A stretch of 64,000 nt of DNA from the NCBI GenBank assembly GCA_028023455.1, contig JAQFVV010012512.1:660413-724412 (forward strand). Direction: 5' to 3'. Positions 25,576-35,959 of this stretch are shown in pieces. The notes under the pieces were generated by a model. It had not been told where the DNA came from. It made no database searches and was given only the letters and a program-made list of their open reading frames with translations. This DNA comes from Epiperipatus broadwayi. Its lineage: Eukaryota > Onychophora > Udeonychophora > Euonychophora > Peripatidae. Every line of letters starts with the position of its first letter. The first letter of the stretch is position 1. The position numbers and the translations under genes were made by a program.

Positions 25576-26376
25576 ACGTTACAATATATATATATATATA
25601 TATATATAGCCACACACAGCAAGCTGCAGTAATCAATGGATGCCAGAAGGTTTGTCCATAAAATCCCCATCTAGTGCCTATTCATCCAATTTCTGGCTTA
25701 TGGCCTCCATTAGTGAGGAGCCTTAGATCTGACAGCACTGCATCTAGATCTTAGGATCTAATGCAACCCTCCAGCAACCACCTTTTATCTCCATTTAACT
25801 ACAAAGCTATGAGTCTTAAACTGAAAACACCTTAATGTTTTCAATCCAAGCCCACCAGCTTATATAGTTATATGGGTCTGAACCCTGTTCAGTACTCATA
25901 CCTTTTGGTGTCTTTGGTTTTTTAATAACCATAGTCACCACTATCCTATTAGGCAGGATTGGATTTAAACCAATAAACATCACATGACCACCTCCTCTTA
26001 TGCTTGTGTATAACTGTTGTTAAAACAGGCAAAACTCATTATATATATTGCCACACATAGCAAGCTAGAGTAATCAATGGATGCCAGAAGGCTTGTGTAT
26101 AAAATCCCCATCTAGTCCCTACTCATCCAATATCCTCAGACTAGCTTCTGGCATTCGTCAGATCCAAGGCTCCTCACTGAAAAAGACCATAGCCAGAAAC
26201 TGGTCTGATGATATTGGATGAGTAGGGACTAGATGGGGATTTTATGCACAAACCTTCTGGCATCCATTGATTACTCTAGCTTGCTTGTGTGGCAATATAT
26301 ATATAATGAGTTTTGCCTGTTTTAACAACAGTTGTACACAAGCATAAGATGAAGTGGTCATGTGATGTTTATTGGC
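25023..26376. mobile_element. tandem-plus-inverted repeat insertion with 14-bp TSD
   Basis: TTAATTTACATATG occurs at 25009-25022 and 26377-26390, bracketing 1354 bp. Inside are two direct units of about 495-500 bp (25023-25517, 25518-26019) and a truncated third (26020-26153). These are followed by a copy in reverse (26154-26376), so 25963-26385 is palindromic. Each unit has AAACAGGCAAAACTCA, a TA microsatellite, then GCCACACACAGCAAGCT and TCAATGGATGCCAGAAGG. There is no ORF. The long TSD and tandem/inverted layout resemble Penelope-like insertions. No RT is present, so it would be non-autonomous. Confidence 0.75.
25045..25129. repeat. (TA)n microsatellite within repeat unit 1
   Basis: Uninterrupted TA run of about 85 bp. 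Units 2 and 3 have shorter TA runs at the same place (about 25536-25608 and 26042). Confidence 0.95.
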
Positions 26377-26429
26377 TTAATTTACATATGAGTTGCATTA
26401 TTCTTTATATATCTTTTTAGTTGGTGTTT

Positions 26430-27740
26430 AAATCCCCATTCCTTTGGCATCATATGTAGATTTATTACTATCAAAAACATCCAATAACTCAGAAATATGT
26501 TCACCAGTTTTTCTTTCTATATCAATTAATATCTCCCTTATATTATTAGGAAAGTTGTGTTTTACTGTCCTAATAGTTTGATTCTCTGGTAGAGTGGACT
26601 GGCTGTTAAAGCTCTAAGTTTAGCTACTTGTCTATGAAAAAATGATGTGAAAGGTTCACCTAGTCATCATCATTCTTGTGATACTTAGTTTTAATATGCT
26701 CTTGGTAATACTCACTCCAGCAACTTGATAACAAAGCTGTCTTATAATAATTGACATTTTGAGGCTTTTCAAATAAGGAATCCCATCAAGCTTGATAGGC
26801 CCTAAGTAAACAGTGATATGCAATCGCAATTTTAGTCTCTTCACTCAAACTGATTCATACAAAAATATCTAATATTTTATAGGAGCTTCACCTGCATGCT
26901 CTGAAAAAATTATAATTTTTAAATATCGGTCAACAACCACAGATATAGTAACAAGTATGTGGGTGTTTAAATTAATTCTTTACTGCCCAGTATTATTCAG
27001 ATGATTTATTATTTTATTTATCTTATTACCACCCTCTCTCATGAAAGATTCTACTATCTCTATTGGTTTTCCATATTTTCTATTTCATTCTATCTCTATT
27101 TTTTTTTTCAAAATTTTCAACAATATTATTTCTATCTAAATGAACCTGTTCTAATGCTCTACGATTTTTTATTTTACCACTTCTATTATTTCTTGTAGAC
27201 ATTTTATTTTGCTTTTTTGCTCAATTTTATTTTGATGTATTTCCTGGCATACCTCTTCAACATTATACTCAACCTGGGTTAAATTTCCCTGTAACTCTTT
27301 TATAAGTTCTTTTCTTATATGTTCATATCCCCTTTTAATTTGAGATTCCAGTTTTTCAAAAAATTACATTTTTTTATCAAATATTAGAGCTGTCTCTTTG
27401 TTCTGTCTATTTTTTCTAATATTTTATTTTGTTTTTCAAACCTGTGGAAGTCTCTTTGATCATCTGTTTATTTTGATTTTCAAGTTTTTTTTTATGTTTT
27501 ACTTTGTTTTTCAAATTTTATGGTCATTTTTTTCATTTAATTTTCAAATTTTTCAAACTTTTTCATTTTGTTTATCAAATATTTCCTTCATCATTGCTAT
27601 AAACCTATCATTATTTGAGATTTCTAATTGATCTTCACTTTGTTTCTTATTGAAAATGTTTTTTGCTTATTTTTCTAGAGCATGAATTTTTTCTTTTGAT
27701 TTATTATACTTCCGATTAATCATAATATTTACTACAATAT
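26430..27740 (-). pseudogene. decayed gag-like region with coiled coil (LTR element)
   Basis: On the minus strand, from about 27740 down, a frame broken by stops encodes a long K/E/Q-rich helix, including FEKLESQIKRGYEHIRKELI and VEEVCQEIHQNKIEQK, which looks like a coiled coil. Farther on, near 26860-26650, comes a segment with LLRAYQAWWDSL followed by FHRQVAKLRAL, similar to the capsid part of gypsy-type gag. A candidate primer site and LTR lie just upstream (28.0 kb). No pol is visible in the window for this element. Function is inferred from layout. Confidence 0.45.
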
Positions 27741-27996
27741 TTACCATTTTTAATAAACTAATATAAAATATTTGTACTTAATTTTTTATTCAATGAATTG
27801 ATATCATCATTCACCCTTTCACTCTGTAGCCCTATTTATTATTACCTGCCTGATTATTTTATTACCTGACATTTAGCAAGTTTACCCTATTGATATGCAC
27901 TGTAAATTTTATTATTTGGTTGTATTTTATCTGAACATCAAAATTCAACCAATATAAAATTAAATTCAGTTATTATTTTAACTGTTAATCTCTTCT

Positions 27997-28019
27997 CTGT
28001 TCTCACAATTGTCACCAAA
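27997..28019 (-). promoter_or_regulatory. candidate primer-binding site, minus-strand LTR element
   Basis: The minus strand reads TTTGGTGACAATTGTGAGAA. TGGTGAC directly after an LTR end is a common primer-site form in Ty3/gypsy and Pao elements. The gag-like region follows on the same strand. Confidence 0.4.
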
Positions 28020-28190
28020 TTATTATTTGTTTTTTAAATAGCAAGGGGCAGAATCAAGCACTTACATTAGGTGTCAAAGTATAAATGACTTATCTATTTA
28101 TTACCAAGTACTCAGGACCACTCTCAAGCACACACACACATTAGCAGACAATTGTAACGGGACTATCATTTGGTAAAAGAGATCGTCAAA
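28020..28190 (-). repeat. possible LTR of the minus-strand gag element
   Basis: Sequence upstream (on the minus strand) of the candidate primer site, with an AATAAA near 28104. No partner LTR was found in the window, so the boundaries and identity are uncertain. Confidence 0.25.
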
Positions 28191-28570
28191 GTTAATTTAT
28201 CACAAATCGTAATTATTCTATAAATATCAAAAGTTAGTGCTAAAATAATTAAAATAATCTTTGAGATTTCACCCTCAAATCCAAATAACAGAAGTGAAAC
28301 AAAATACGAGTACAAATATAATAATTCATAAATCATACTAATGGTTAGATATAGCTATAATAATAATATTACAAACTGTGCCATCTTTCTAGACCATTAA
28401 TCATACCTAAATAACTGAAGAGAAAATAAATCATCTATAGATTACAAATTTATATTAGGTTAAAACTCAAAGTAATATCCTGAAGCTGGGAATTTATAGG
28501 AAAATATACCATACCATCAATTTTATTAAAACTCTTTCATAACTACTTCAGTAGAATATGATCTTTTACT
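28191..28570. other. AT-rich spacer
   Basis: No gene or repeat recognised. Confidence 0.4.
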
Positions 28571-28667
28571 TTCCTAGCTATTCGAACTCGGACTTTCACA
28601 CAACCCTCACATCTCCATGCCATGTCATATTGCTGAACCACCTGATTGTATACATGTTGAAAAGATA

Positions 28668-28734
28668 AATAATCATCAATATATGTATTTCATGGTAAAC
28701 CAGCAATCATCAGTTGGTCCAGATTACTATCTCC
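28668..28734 (-). ncRNA. hammerhead-ribozyme-like motif, left arm
   Basis: On the minus strand CTGATGA (28713-28707) and GAAA (28691-28688) flank a TTGCT..(A)CCAT hairpin with one mismatch. The outer arms TAAT..ACCAA and TTGAT..ATTA can pair. Both core boxes are intact. A conserved closing pair is missing and helix III is minimal. Confidence 0.42.
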
Positions 28735-28954
28735 ACACATATATACAATCAGTGCTCAGTTTTATATTAAGATAACTAATCTTCATACTTTAATGGACAG
28801 ACTTCAAACTACTCCAACCCACAACTCTTCAGCCATTCATTTCATTGAAAATCTGAGGCTGGAACGTACAAAGCCCCTGTCAATTCAAAGCATGCCCATT
28901 AAAGTATGAAGATTGGTTATCTTAATATAAAGCTGGACAATGATTGTATATATG

Positions 28955-29035
28955 TGTGGAGATAGTAATCTGTACCAACAGATGATTGCTGGTTTAGCAT
29001 GAAATACGTCTATTGGTGATTATTTATCTTTTCAA
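28955..29035 (+). ncRNA. hammerhead-like motif, right arm (core mutated)
   Basis: ACCAA is followed by CAGATGA (one change from CTGATGA, at 28979-28985), hairpin TGCT-GGTTT-AGCA, GAAA (29001-29004), TACGTCTA and TTGGTGATTA. The outer stem ACCAA/TTGGT and GATA/TATC pairs are preserved. The core change predicts inactivity of this copy. Confidence 0.38.
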
Positions 29036-29182
29036 CATGTGTATGATCAGTAGGTCAGCAATATGAGATGGCTTGGAGTGGTGAGGGTCGTGGGAAAATC
29101 CGAGTTCGAATCTCTTATATATTACATTATATATGTGCAGGTGTGTGTAAGCCTGTACAATGTATTAATTTTTCTAGCTATT

Positions 29183-29559
29183 ATAAATTTAATTTGTAAT
29201 TTAGATGGTACAACTTATGAGAAGAGAAACAGAAGGTCAGTTACAATCTTGTTTTTATATGACAATTATAAAAAATATAAGTATACACCATTTTTTCGAC
29301 TATTTTACAATATAATCTTTATCAATGAAACTAAAAATACAAATACATAATTATATATATATAAATGTCAAATATTCTATATAATTCCAAACAAAATAAA
29401 AAAAAAACTAAAAAAATGATCCTTATCTCAAACCCTTCCTATTACAATAATCTCAAAATATAATCACATTTTTTTTATATTTACATAGATTATCTAAAAT
29501 ACCCCTGAAAAATTCAATTAATAAATGTATTATTTTCTTTTTCCTTTCCCACTAATTAA
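29183..29559. other. AT-rich spacer
   Basis: No gene recognised. Confidence 0.4.
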
Positions 29560-30330
29560 TCTACCCCCCCCATGTAATCAACAAATCTATTATTTCCTTT
29601 TTTCTTTTTAATTAATATTCTATTCAATTTTAGTTTAATTTGACTAATAAAATTCCTTCCATTATTATTCTTTCATAGTATGATTTTATACATTCTAAAG
29701 ATTTTATTTCAAAAATGTTTATGTTTAAATTTAGTCATGTGATTATAAACAGCAGATTTTTTTTATAATTTAAATGCTGTTTTAATTTAGTTTCTAATTT
29801 ATTTTTTATAGTCCTAATATATGACATCTCTATACTATTTTTAATACAATTCCAACCTTTTATTATGTAAACCAAATTCATTATGTCTAAATTATTACAC
29901 TCCCTATTATTATTAATTAAAAAACTTAAACTTTTATAATTTTTATAAATAAGGTAAATGAAAACATTATATTTTTTAGTAAACATTTAAAATAAATTCC
30001 TAAATTTAACAATTTTTTTTTTTCAAATATTGAAAACAATATAAATTACCATTTTATTCTTCGATTATTTAATTTTACTCTATTCTTCATTTTATCAGTA
30101 GTTTTATTACAAAATAAATCTTTAATAATATCTCTATGATAATCATGTATAGAAAATTCTTCCTTTATCATATTAATCTCACATTTAAACAAATTACTAT
30201 TTGAACATAGATTAATTGCTCTTTAAATTCTATTATTGATTATATTTGTATTGCTATGATTTAAAATTAAATATAGAAAGTTTTCATTTCTATGAAATAT
30301 TAGTGATTTGTTGTAGAGATCTTATCTCGA
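29560..30330 (-). pseudogene. Penelope-like element, RT thumb to GIY-YIG linker
   Basis: Read on the minus strand from 30330, a broken frame gives NHSNTNIINNRI, then a CEINMIKEEF segment with HDYHRDIIKDL. In PLEs this position holds the S.HP...K....RA and E...I...L..NgYP blocks after the RT palm. The open frame 29986-29735 continues toward the GIY-YIG end. The palm that should precede it lies next door on the opposite strand (30355-30690), so the copy is rearranged. Family assignment is moderate; exact limits are not clear. Confidence 0.45.
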
Positions 30331-30354
30331 ATACGAGAATAATTTTTATAAGCA

Positions 30355-30690
30355 AAAAGAAGTATGGGAAATAGACTGAGTGGATTTTTGGCAGAAGTAT
30401 GGATGTATAATTTTGAAAAACAGTATTTTGTTAGTAGTAATAATAAACCAATTTTTATGTAAGGTGTGTTAATGATAATTTTATGGTATTTAATGAAAAT
30501 AGAAGAAAGGCAGATAACATTTTAAAATATATCGTAGTAAAGATGAAATAAATAAATTTATTATGGGAAAAGAAAATATTAATATTATTAAATATATGGA
30601 TGTTAAGATTAATGAAAAAATTGGTACTAATAATATTATACTAGAAACGTTTGTATATAGAAAGAAAACATTTTTTGGTTTATTAAATAA
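30355..30690 (+). pseudogene. Penelope-like RT palm fragment
   Basis: SMGNRLSGFLAEVWMYNFE matches the MG.PLSp.LAei....fE block (RT motif B) of PLEs. A decayed catalytic box (NDNFMVF in place of YVDDIF.i) follows at about 30470. Then come IIKYMDVKI and TFVYRKKT, which match the L.FLDV.I and VYRKPT blocks. Several frameshifts and stops are present. Orientation is opposite to the adjacent thumb/linker piece. Confidence 0.6.
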
Positions 30691-30849
30691 ATCGTTCTAG
30701 ATCTTTTTCAGATGTCCTAAATGCAACGTTAAGAACTATGAAAGAGAATCTTATTGAATAAAACAATGATGCTCTTCTATATGATGAAAATGGTATTTTT
30801 ACAGATCAAAGAGTTACATTGATCATCTTTTGAATAACGCGAAAATATA

Positions 30850-31140
30850 ACACTTTTATATAGGGTGTTTCTATTACTCCATTTTTTTAAAGTAAAGGGA
30901 ATAGACGATTTTTCAATAATTATCATTTTTATCTATAACAAAGAATTAGTTTCAAGGATTTTGTTGAACAACATACTTTCATTTTTAGATGAAGAGCTAA
31001 CAGAGACTCAAAATGGTTATAGGAATTCAGAATTAAACTATACATATTTTTATTGCTAGGCTAACTAGAAATGTATGTGAACATATAGAGATTTATATAT
31101 TGCTTTTTGATTTAATGAAAATATTTTATCTACTTAACAG
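30850..31140 (+). pseudogene. LINE reverse-transcriptase fragment
   Basis: The frame contains LVSRILLNNILSFLDEELTE followed by TQNGYRN. This is the RT segment between the NYRPI and FiD..kAFD blocks in many non-LTR elements (KlfsRil.nRl..f..e.l...QnGfR). A broken match to the next block (RDLYIAF*FNE) follows near 31090. Only this piece survives. The clade cannot be set. Confidence 0.6.
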
Positions 31141-31492
31141 AACATATCTATGACATTGCTGTAATATAAATAATTATCTATTCTTGTTGTACAATTTCTA
31201 CTTGACTGATGTGGTATTTCTACATCTAGAAATTCTGAAGCATTTGGGATAGAAAAACGGTGGTATACAAAAGCATATATTTCCTTCACAATTGTTTTTT
31301 TTTTTTGATTTAAAGGTTGATTATCAATGGAACACTTAATTGGCAATTTAATAAAACATAGATCAAGAAATAGTTGATTGAAAGCTTGTGATGATGGTAT
31401 TTTTGATATGAGATGTTGAATTATTTTCATCATCTATCATTAAATGTTAAATGTCTAGAAAATTTTAAACTTCATTTAAACTTTCAAATATA
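31141..31492. other. repeat flank shared with 48.7 kb
   Basis: The stretch at about 31410-31500 (TCATCATCTATCATTAAATG and on) resembles 48675-48765 in the same orientation, so both belong to one dispersed repeat. The minus ORF 31134-31433 has no recognised motif. Confidence 0.4.
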
Positions 31493-31952
31493 AACAACTG
31501 TTAATAATAAAGACAGAAATAGACAAAAACAACTGTTAGTAATAAAGACAGAAATAGACAAAAACAACTGTTAATAATAAAGACAAAGATTGACAAAAAA
31601 CAACTATTAGTAATAAAAAACAGAAATAGACAAAAACAACTGTCAGTAATAAAGACAGAAATAGACAAAAACATGTGTTAGTAATAAAGACAGAAGGAGG
31701 AAAAACAACTGTTAGTAATAAAATTAGAAATAAACAAAAACAACTGTTAATAATAAAGACAGAAATAGACAAAAACAACTGTTAGTAATAAAGACAGAAA
31801 TAGACAAAAACAACTGTTAATAATAAAAACATAAATAGACAAAAACACCTGTTAGTAATAAAAACAGAAATAGACAAAAATAACTGTTAGTAATAAAGAC
31901 AGAAATAGACAACAACAACTGTTAGTAATAAAGAAAGAAATAGACAACACAT
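31493..31952. repeat. 35-bp minisatellite, about 13 units
   Basis: Units start with AACAACTGTTAGTAATAAAG at 31493, 31528, 31563 and so on, every 35 bp, with scattered differences and a few short units. The minus ORF (31536-31778) with repeated VFVYFC/SLLLTVV blocks is a by-product of the array. Confidence 0.95.
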
Positions 31953-32029
31953 GTTAGTAGATTATATGTTTCCAGTGGTACTATCCTCTGATTATCTTCA
32001 GGTGTATACAAAATTTCTATTGACTGTTA

Positions 32030-32165
32030 ACTTTGACAGAATAGCTCAGTTGGAAAAAATGTTGCCTTAAAATTCGTTGGTGAAAAATCTTGAGATATAA
32101 CTTTAATTCCTATGTTAGTATTGTCACTGGTTAGACTAGAAACACCTGTAGAAGAGGGGAGAATA
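32030..32165 (+). repeat. tRNA-derived SINE-like copy
   Basis: TAGCTCAGTTGG at 32042-32053 is a perfect tRNA A box. ACTTTAATTCCTATG about 60 bp later is a plausible decayed B box (GTTCAATTCC type). The block CTTTGACAGA..GTTGCCTTAAAATT..CCTATG.TA.TATTGTCA is repeated, inverted, at 48805-48936. So it is a dispersed family rather than a single tRNA relic. Confidence 0.55.
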
Positions 32166-34299
32166 ATACCAATTGAAATGTTGTGTAATATACTTATCTG
32201 TATTATTTGTGTGTTATTACTAAAATATTATAATGGGATTGGTCTATGTGACACCCATATATGTACTTTAGTATGAAAAGATGAGAGGAATTTTCACAAG
32301 ACATGAATGTTATTTTCCATAGGAGCTTAATAGATAAGCTTGGATACTGGGGTAAAATTAATAATGTGAAATGACTACTTGCCAATTTATAGCATTCCCT
32401 TAAAAAAAACCCATTCCTATATTTAGAGATAATTTCTTAAAAATCAGTTTTTTATCTATATAGTTTTTTTAGCTATGGTAAAGAAAGGTATATAATGAGC
32501 ATCGTATGTAGATTAGTTATTCTTTAGAAATATTATAGTTTCCTTCCTAAGTAGTACTAGATTTTAATAGAACAATAATAAATGCAAAAAAAATATTTTA
32601 GTAGTTAAGTAAAATCTTACTGATTTAATACGAAAAGATAAATATGAGATCAAAAATAAGAATGAAAAAATGAATAAAAAAAAGTAAAGACTGAACAGGA
32701 TGAATGACTATTTGTTAATAAAGGATCTTTATCCAGTTAATTATTAACATCATATATCAATATTATATCGAAATGTATAATAACATCAAAGTTTTTATAT
32801 GTAAATTTTAGATATAGAGTTTAAGCAAATTTACATTATAAAAAGAAATAATGTATTGCATTATTATGTAAATTTTGCACAAAGGGAATGTATTATATCA
32901 TTTGATGAAAAAAAAGATTAAAATGTTGAACCCATAAGAACAACTCATGGATGCTAAAATGAAATATCAATACAAAAGAAAGTATACATGTTGATAATAA
33001 TGTATTTGATATTTGAGGAATAGAACGTTTATATAATATAAATGTTTAATGGAAAAGAATTACATTTATGCAATTTAATTATTTTTCGATGTAAATAATT
33101 GTATGTATATTTTAATTATTTAATATGTATTTTAGAGTTTAACTGTGTTATTTGATATTTGTTAAGTTATTATTTATTGTTACTATTGTTAAAATTAACA
33201 ATTATTTTAATATAATTCTTAGCCTGGTCGCATTATTTCTACTCATAATTATTTTTATCATAAAGTCATATCAAAACATAGAAATTATATAAAATGATTA
33301 CTATCAAATATATAATTATGGGATAACTTATGCATAAAATGTTGTAAAGAAGGGGAACTGGATAAATTAACAATTTATTATTTGAAAATATAATTATTTA
33401 AGAAGTGCAATTTAATAATATTATTTAAATGGAGAATTTACTGGAAGCCATAATATTTTAAAGAGTGACTTTATTACTTAAAATAAGTAAAGTTTATTTT
33501 AGATGAAAATATAATAAAAAGGATGTTCTTGAGAGAATATAAAACCAATATTTTTAAAAGTTGTAATTAAAAGGAATAAAATTGCTAATTAAATAAAGAT
33601 AGAGAAGTGAGTTAAAAGGGGAGGATATTATAGTTGTACTTAAAGCTTTTGTTTATAGTAAAATTATTATTTTGTTTTATAATTAATATTTGGATCTAAG
33701 TACAATTAAATTATTTATTTGGAAGTAAGATAGAAAATAGTAAATGTTAATCTTATGGTATTGTTATTATTAGAGTTATATTAATTTTTAAGAAGAGAAT
33801 TTAATTTGTGTTTAGAATGTCAGGTGTGATTATTATTGAAATGTTTGGATCTTAGTAAAATCCCTTCTATTGTCTAATTATCTTACTGTTAGTAATTGTT
33901 ATTATATTTTAAGAAAATAATGATCTTTGAGATAATCATAAAGTAGCAGTAATTATTATAAGATATTTTAATATGCATTTAATTCTATTATGTTTTATGT
34001 AGTTTATTAAATAAGTGAAGGGTAGAGTAATCATTATTTTAATAAAATATTATGTTAATCATTGTATATTGCGGGGATTTCTTTAATGATTATACTAAGA
34101 TAGCACTTGGAAAATTTCTATTATCGCAATGTCATTGGGAAACGTATTCTATATCCCTCTCAATGTTAAAACCAACATATTGTGACGATCTGTTATATCT
34201 ACCTTAGGTTATTTATGTATTATACGTTTCTAAATAATTATTGAGTCTCATAAAGTGGCGTTTGTATATGTTATATACTTTGATGTTTGAGCTGAGCTA
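32166..34299. other. AT-rich spacer, no gene seen
   Basis: Very AT-rich, with only ORFs under 65 codons. No repeat or motif was supported. Confidence 0.5.
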
Positions 34300-34560
34300 A
34301 GAAAAGGATTGAAGTGGATGGAAGAGAAAATTACAATATACTATGGTGAGATGAAGGCAAAACTTGAAACAAAAATGTTACAGCATTTTCGGTTGTATAG
34401 AAAATTACTGACAAAACCTGATGCCCAAAATACTTTGGCCCTTTACAATCAGACAAGGAAACACGATCATTGGTTTGATTCAGGTCATGATAAATTAATG
34501 TGAGAAGAGAGAAATCATTACAAACATCAAACCAGAGAAGTATCGTTCATTGCAAAAATG
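34300..34560 (+). pseudogene. possible LINE endonuclease-RT linker fragment
   Basis: The frame 34309-34503 ends TKPDAQNTLALYNQTR then HWFDSGHDKLM, and continues in frame past a TGA into EERNHYKH. The WFD...LM.EER shape recalls the linker between endonuclease and RT in RTE/CR1-type LINEs. No endonuclease or RT flank was found. Evidence is thin; an unrelated ORF is possible. Confidence 0.28.
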
Positions 34561-35190
34561 AATACGTAATGAAACAGAGGACAAATAATATTCAAATCAT
34601 CAACAAATGTTTTTTTTCCAATATAATAATCATGAATATGATCAAACCTATGAAAGTATATTTTGAGCTGATAATTCAATAAACATATTTAAACCCTCAT
34701 TTATTCTTTCTTTTTTATAATAATTCATTAGCATACCCTTAATAGGATATGTTGTTATTATACCTTAACTTCAATGGTTCATTAGCATATGCTATCATAT
34801 TGCATAATTTATTACTTTGTCATTTATTTCTGAATAAAAAAATAATTCTAGGAAAAAATTTATACATAATAGGAACATTTGTCTAGGAGTGTACAAATCT
34901 TATAATACATAAATATTTTAGGAAGATCTCACAATTAATTACACTATATTGTTTCCATAAAATTAAATCAATATATTTTATATTACATGAACTGTCTGTA
35001 GAAATAGAGATTCATTTCGACTCATCACTTTCATTTAGTTTAATAAAATTGTTTTACTGTGACAGGTGATTCGGGAATATATGAAATTAACTTTTAATAT
35101 GTAATTGAAACAAAATATCATTCTTTACATATTGCCTTCATAATATTTTAATATATAACTGAATATAATAGCAGAAACTACAAACCCATA
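34561..35190. other. AT-rich spacer, left flank of the Mag-like element
   Basis: No gene seen. The last five bases (CCATA) are the left target-site duplication. Confidence 0.5.
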
Positions 35191-35857
35191 TGTTGTGTCT
35201 AACGGTGAAAATAAAATAACTTTTATAAATATTATTATGTAATTAAAAACTTTTATAAATATTACTCCAGAAGTAGATATATATATGTGTGTGTGTTAAA
35301 TTTGAATTTGTATAAAATAAAATACTTAAAAAGTCAAATTTTGTGTAAATAAAATATTTAGAAATTAAAACTTTAATATGTACAATGGAAATTAATTAGA
35401 GCACTGGAAAAGACAATAATGCAGTAATTGGAAAAGATAAGAAGCAGAGATTAAAAGGAACTGATAAGGAATCAGGGGATTATATAAACTGTGAATGAGA
35501 GGGGCATGTGTCTTTTTGCTGTTTTGCCTAATTGAGATCAGAGCGAATAATTATTTTTTTGCTGATCAGAACTTACGAGGGAGAAAAATCCAGATTCTCG
35601 GATCTGAAGGTTCAAAAATCCGACTAGGGGTAAATATAACAGATACTCCCGATCTTTTATTATTTTGTACACCTGCAGGGCTCTATGTAGGGTTAAGATA
35701 AACTAATGTAAACGTTTGATACATTTAACTAAATAAATCTTAGTAATTAGTAATTCTCGTGCTGGTTGTTTATTCGTGAAACTAATTTAAATCATTTTAG
35801 TAAGTTATTGTATGTTGTTTGTCCCTGTCGTTTCTCTCACAGGGCAGATACATTACA
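35191..35857 (+). repeat. 5' LTR of the Mag-like element
   Basis: TGTTGTGTC...ATTACA, closely matching 39774-40434. TATATAA at 35481 and AATAAA at 35732 are well placed for promoter and polyadenylation signals. ORF 35495-35701 lies wholly in the LTR, recurs in the other LTR and is not a credible gene. Confidence 0.95.
35481..35487 (+). promoter_or_regulatory. TATA box in 5' LTR (Mag-like)
   Basis: TATATAA after CAGGGGAT, conserved at 40059 in the 3' LTR. Confidence 0.6.
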
Positions 35858-35861
35858 AAGT

Positions 35862-35879
35862 TGGCGCAGTTGACAGCTG
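35862..35879 (+). promoter_or_regulatory. primer-binding site (Mag-like)
   Basis: TGGCGCAGTTGACAGCTG starts four bases after the LTR end and has the TGG that pairs with a tRNA CCA tail. The short LTR element at 44449 has the related TTGGCACAGTCAC. Confidence 0.75.
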
Positions 35880-35959
35880 CATACGAACTACGTGTGGAGT
35901 GAGAATATATATATATATAGACTTTTCACAAATTCAGCCGGGAATATTGAAGTTGTAAA

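Larger units (their letters stand above)
28583..29170. mobile_element. palindromic dimer insertion with 12-bp TSD, hammerhead-like
   Basis: TTCCTAGCTATT (28571-28582) and TTTCTAGCTATT (29171-29182) are near-identical flanks. The 588 bp between them is two copies of the 13.2-14.2 kb repeat family in opposite orientation, meeting near 28900 at TAAAGTATGAAGATTGGTTA and its complement. Each arm holds the B-box-like GTTCGAATC (29104-29112 on plus; complement near the left end) and a hammerhead-like core. Ends with tRNA-like boxes outward and a head-to-head centre are unusual for a SINE. There is no coding content; ORF 29063-29350 spans the edge by chance. Confidence 0.78.

Noticed and set aside
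26206-26220. CTGATGA in the reversed copy of the 25-kb repeat, tested as a hammerhead
   Set aside because: No GAAA after a hairpin, and the other copies read CTGAGGA or CTGGGGA at this site. Not a hammerhead.
31536-31778. Hydrophobic repeat protein on minus strand
   Set aside because: By-product of the 35-bp minisatellite.
35495-35701. 68-aa ORF (MRGACVFLLFC...) repeated at 40073
   Set aside because: Lies wholly within the LTR of the Mag-like element and recurs only because the LTR is duplicated. It looks like a signal peptide by chance.
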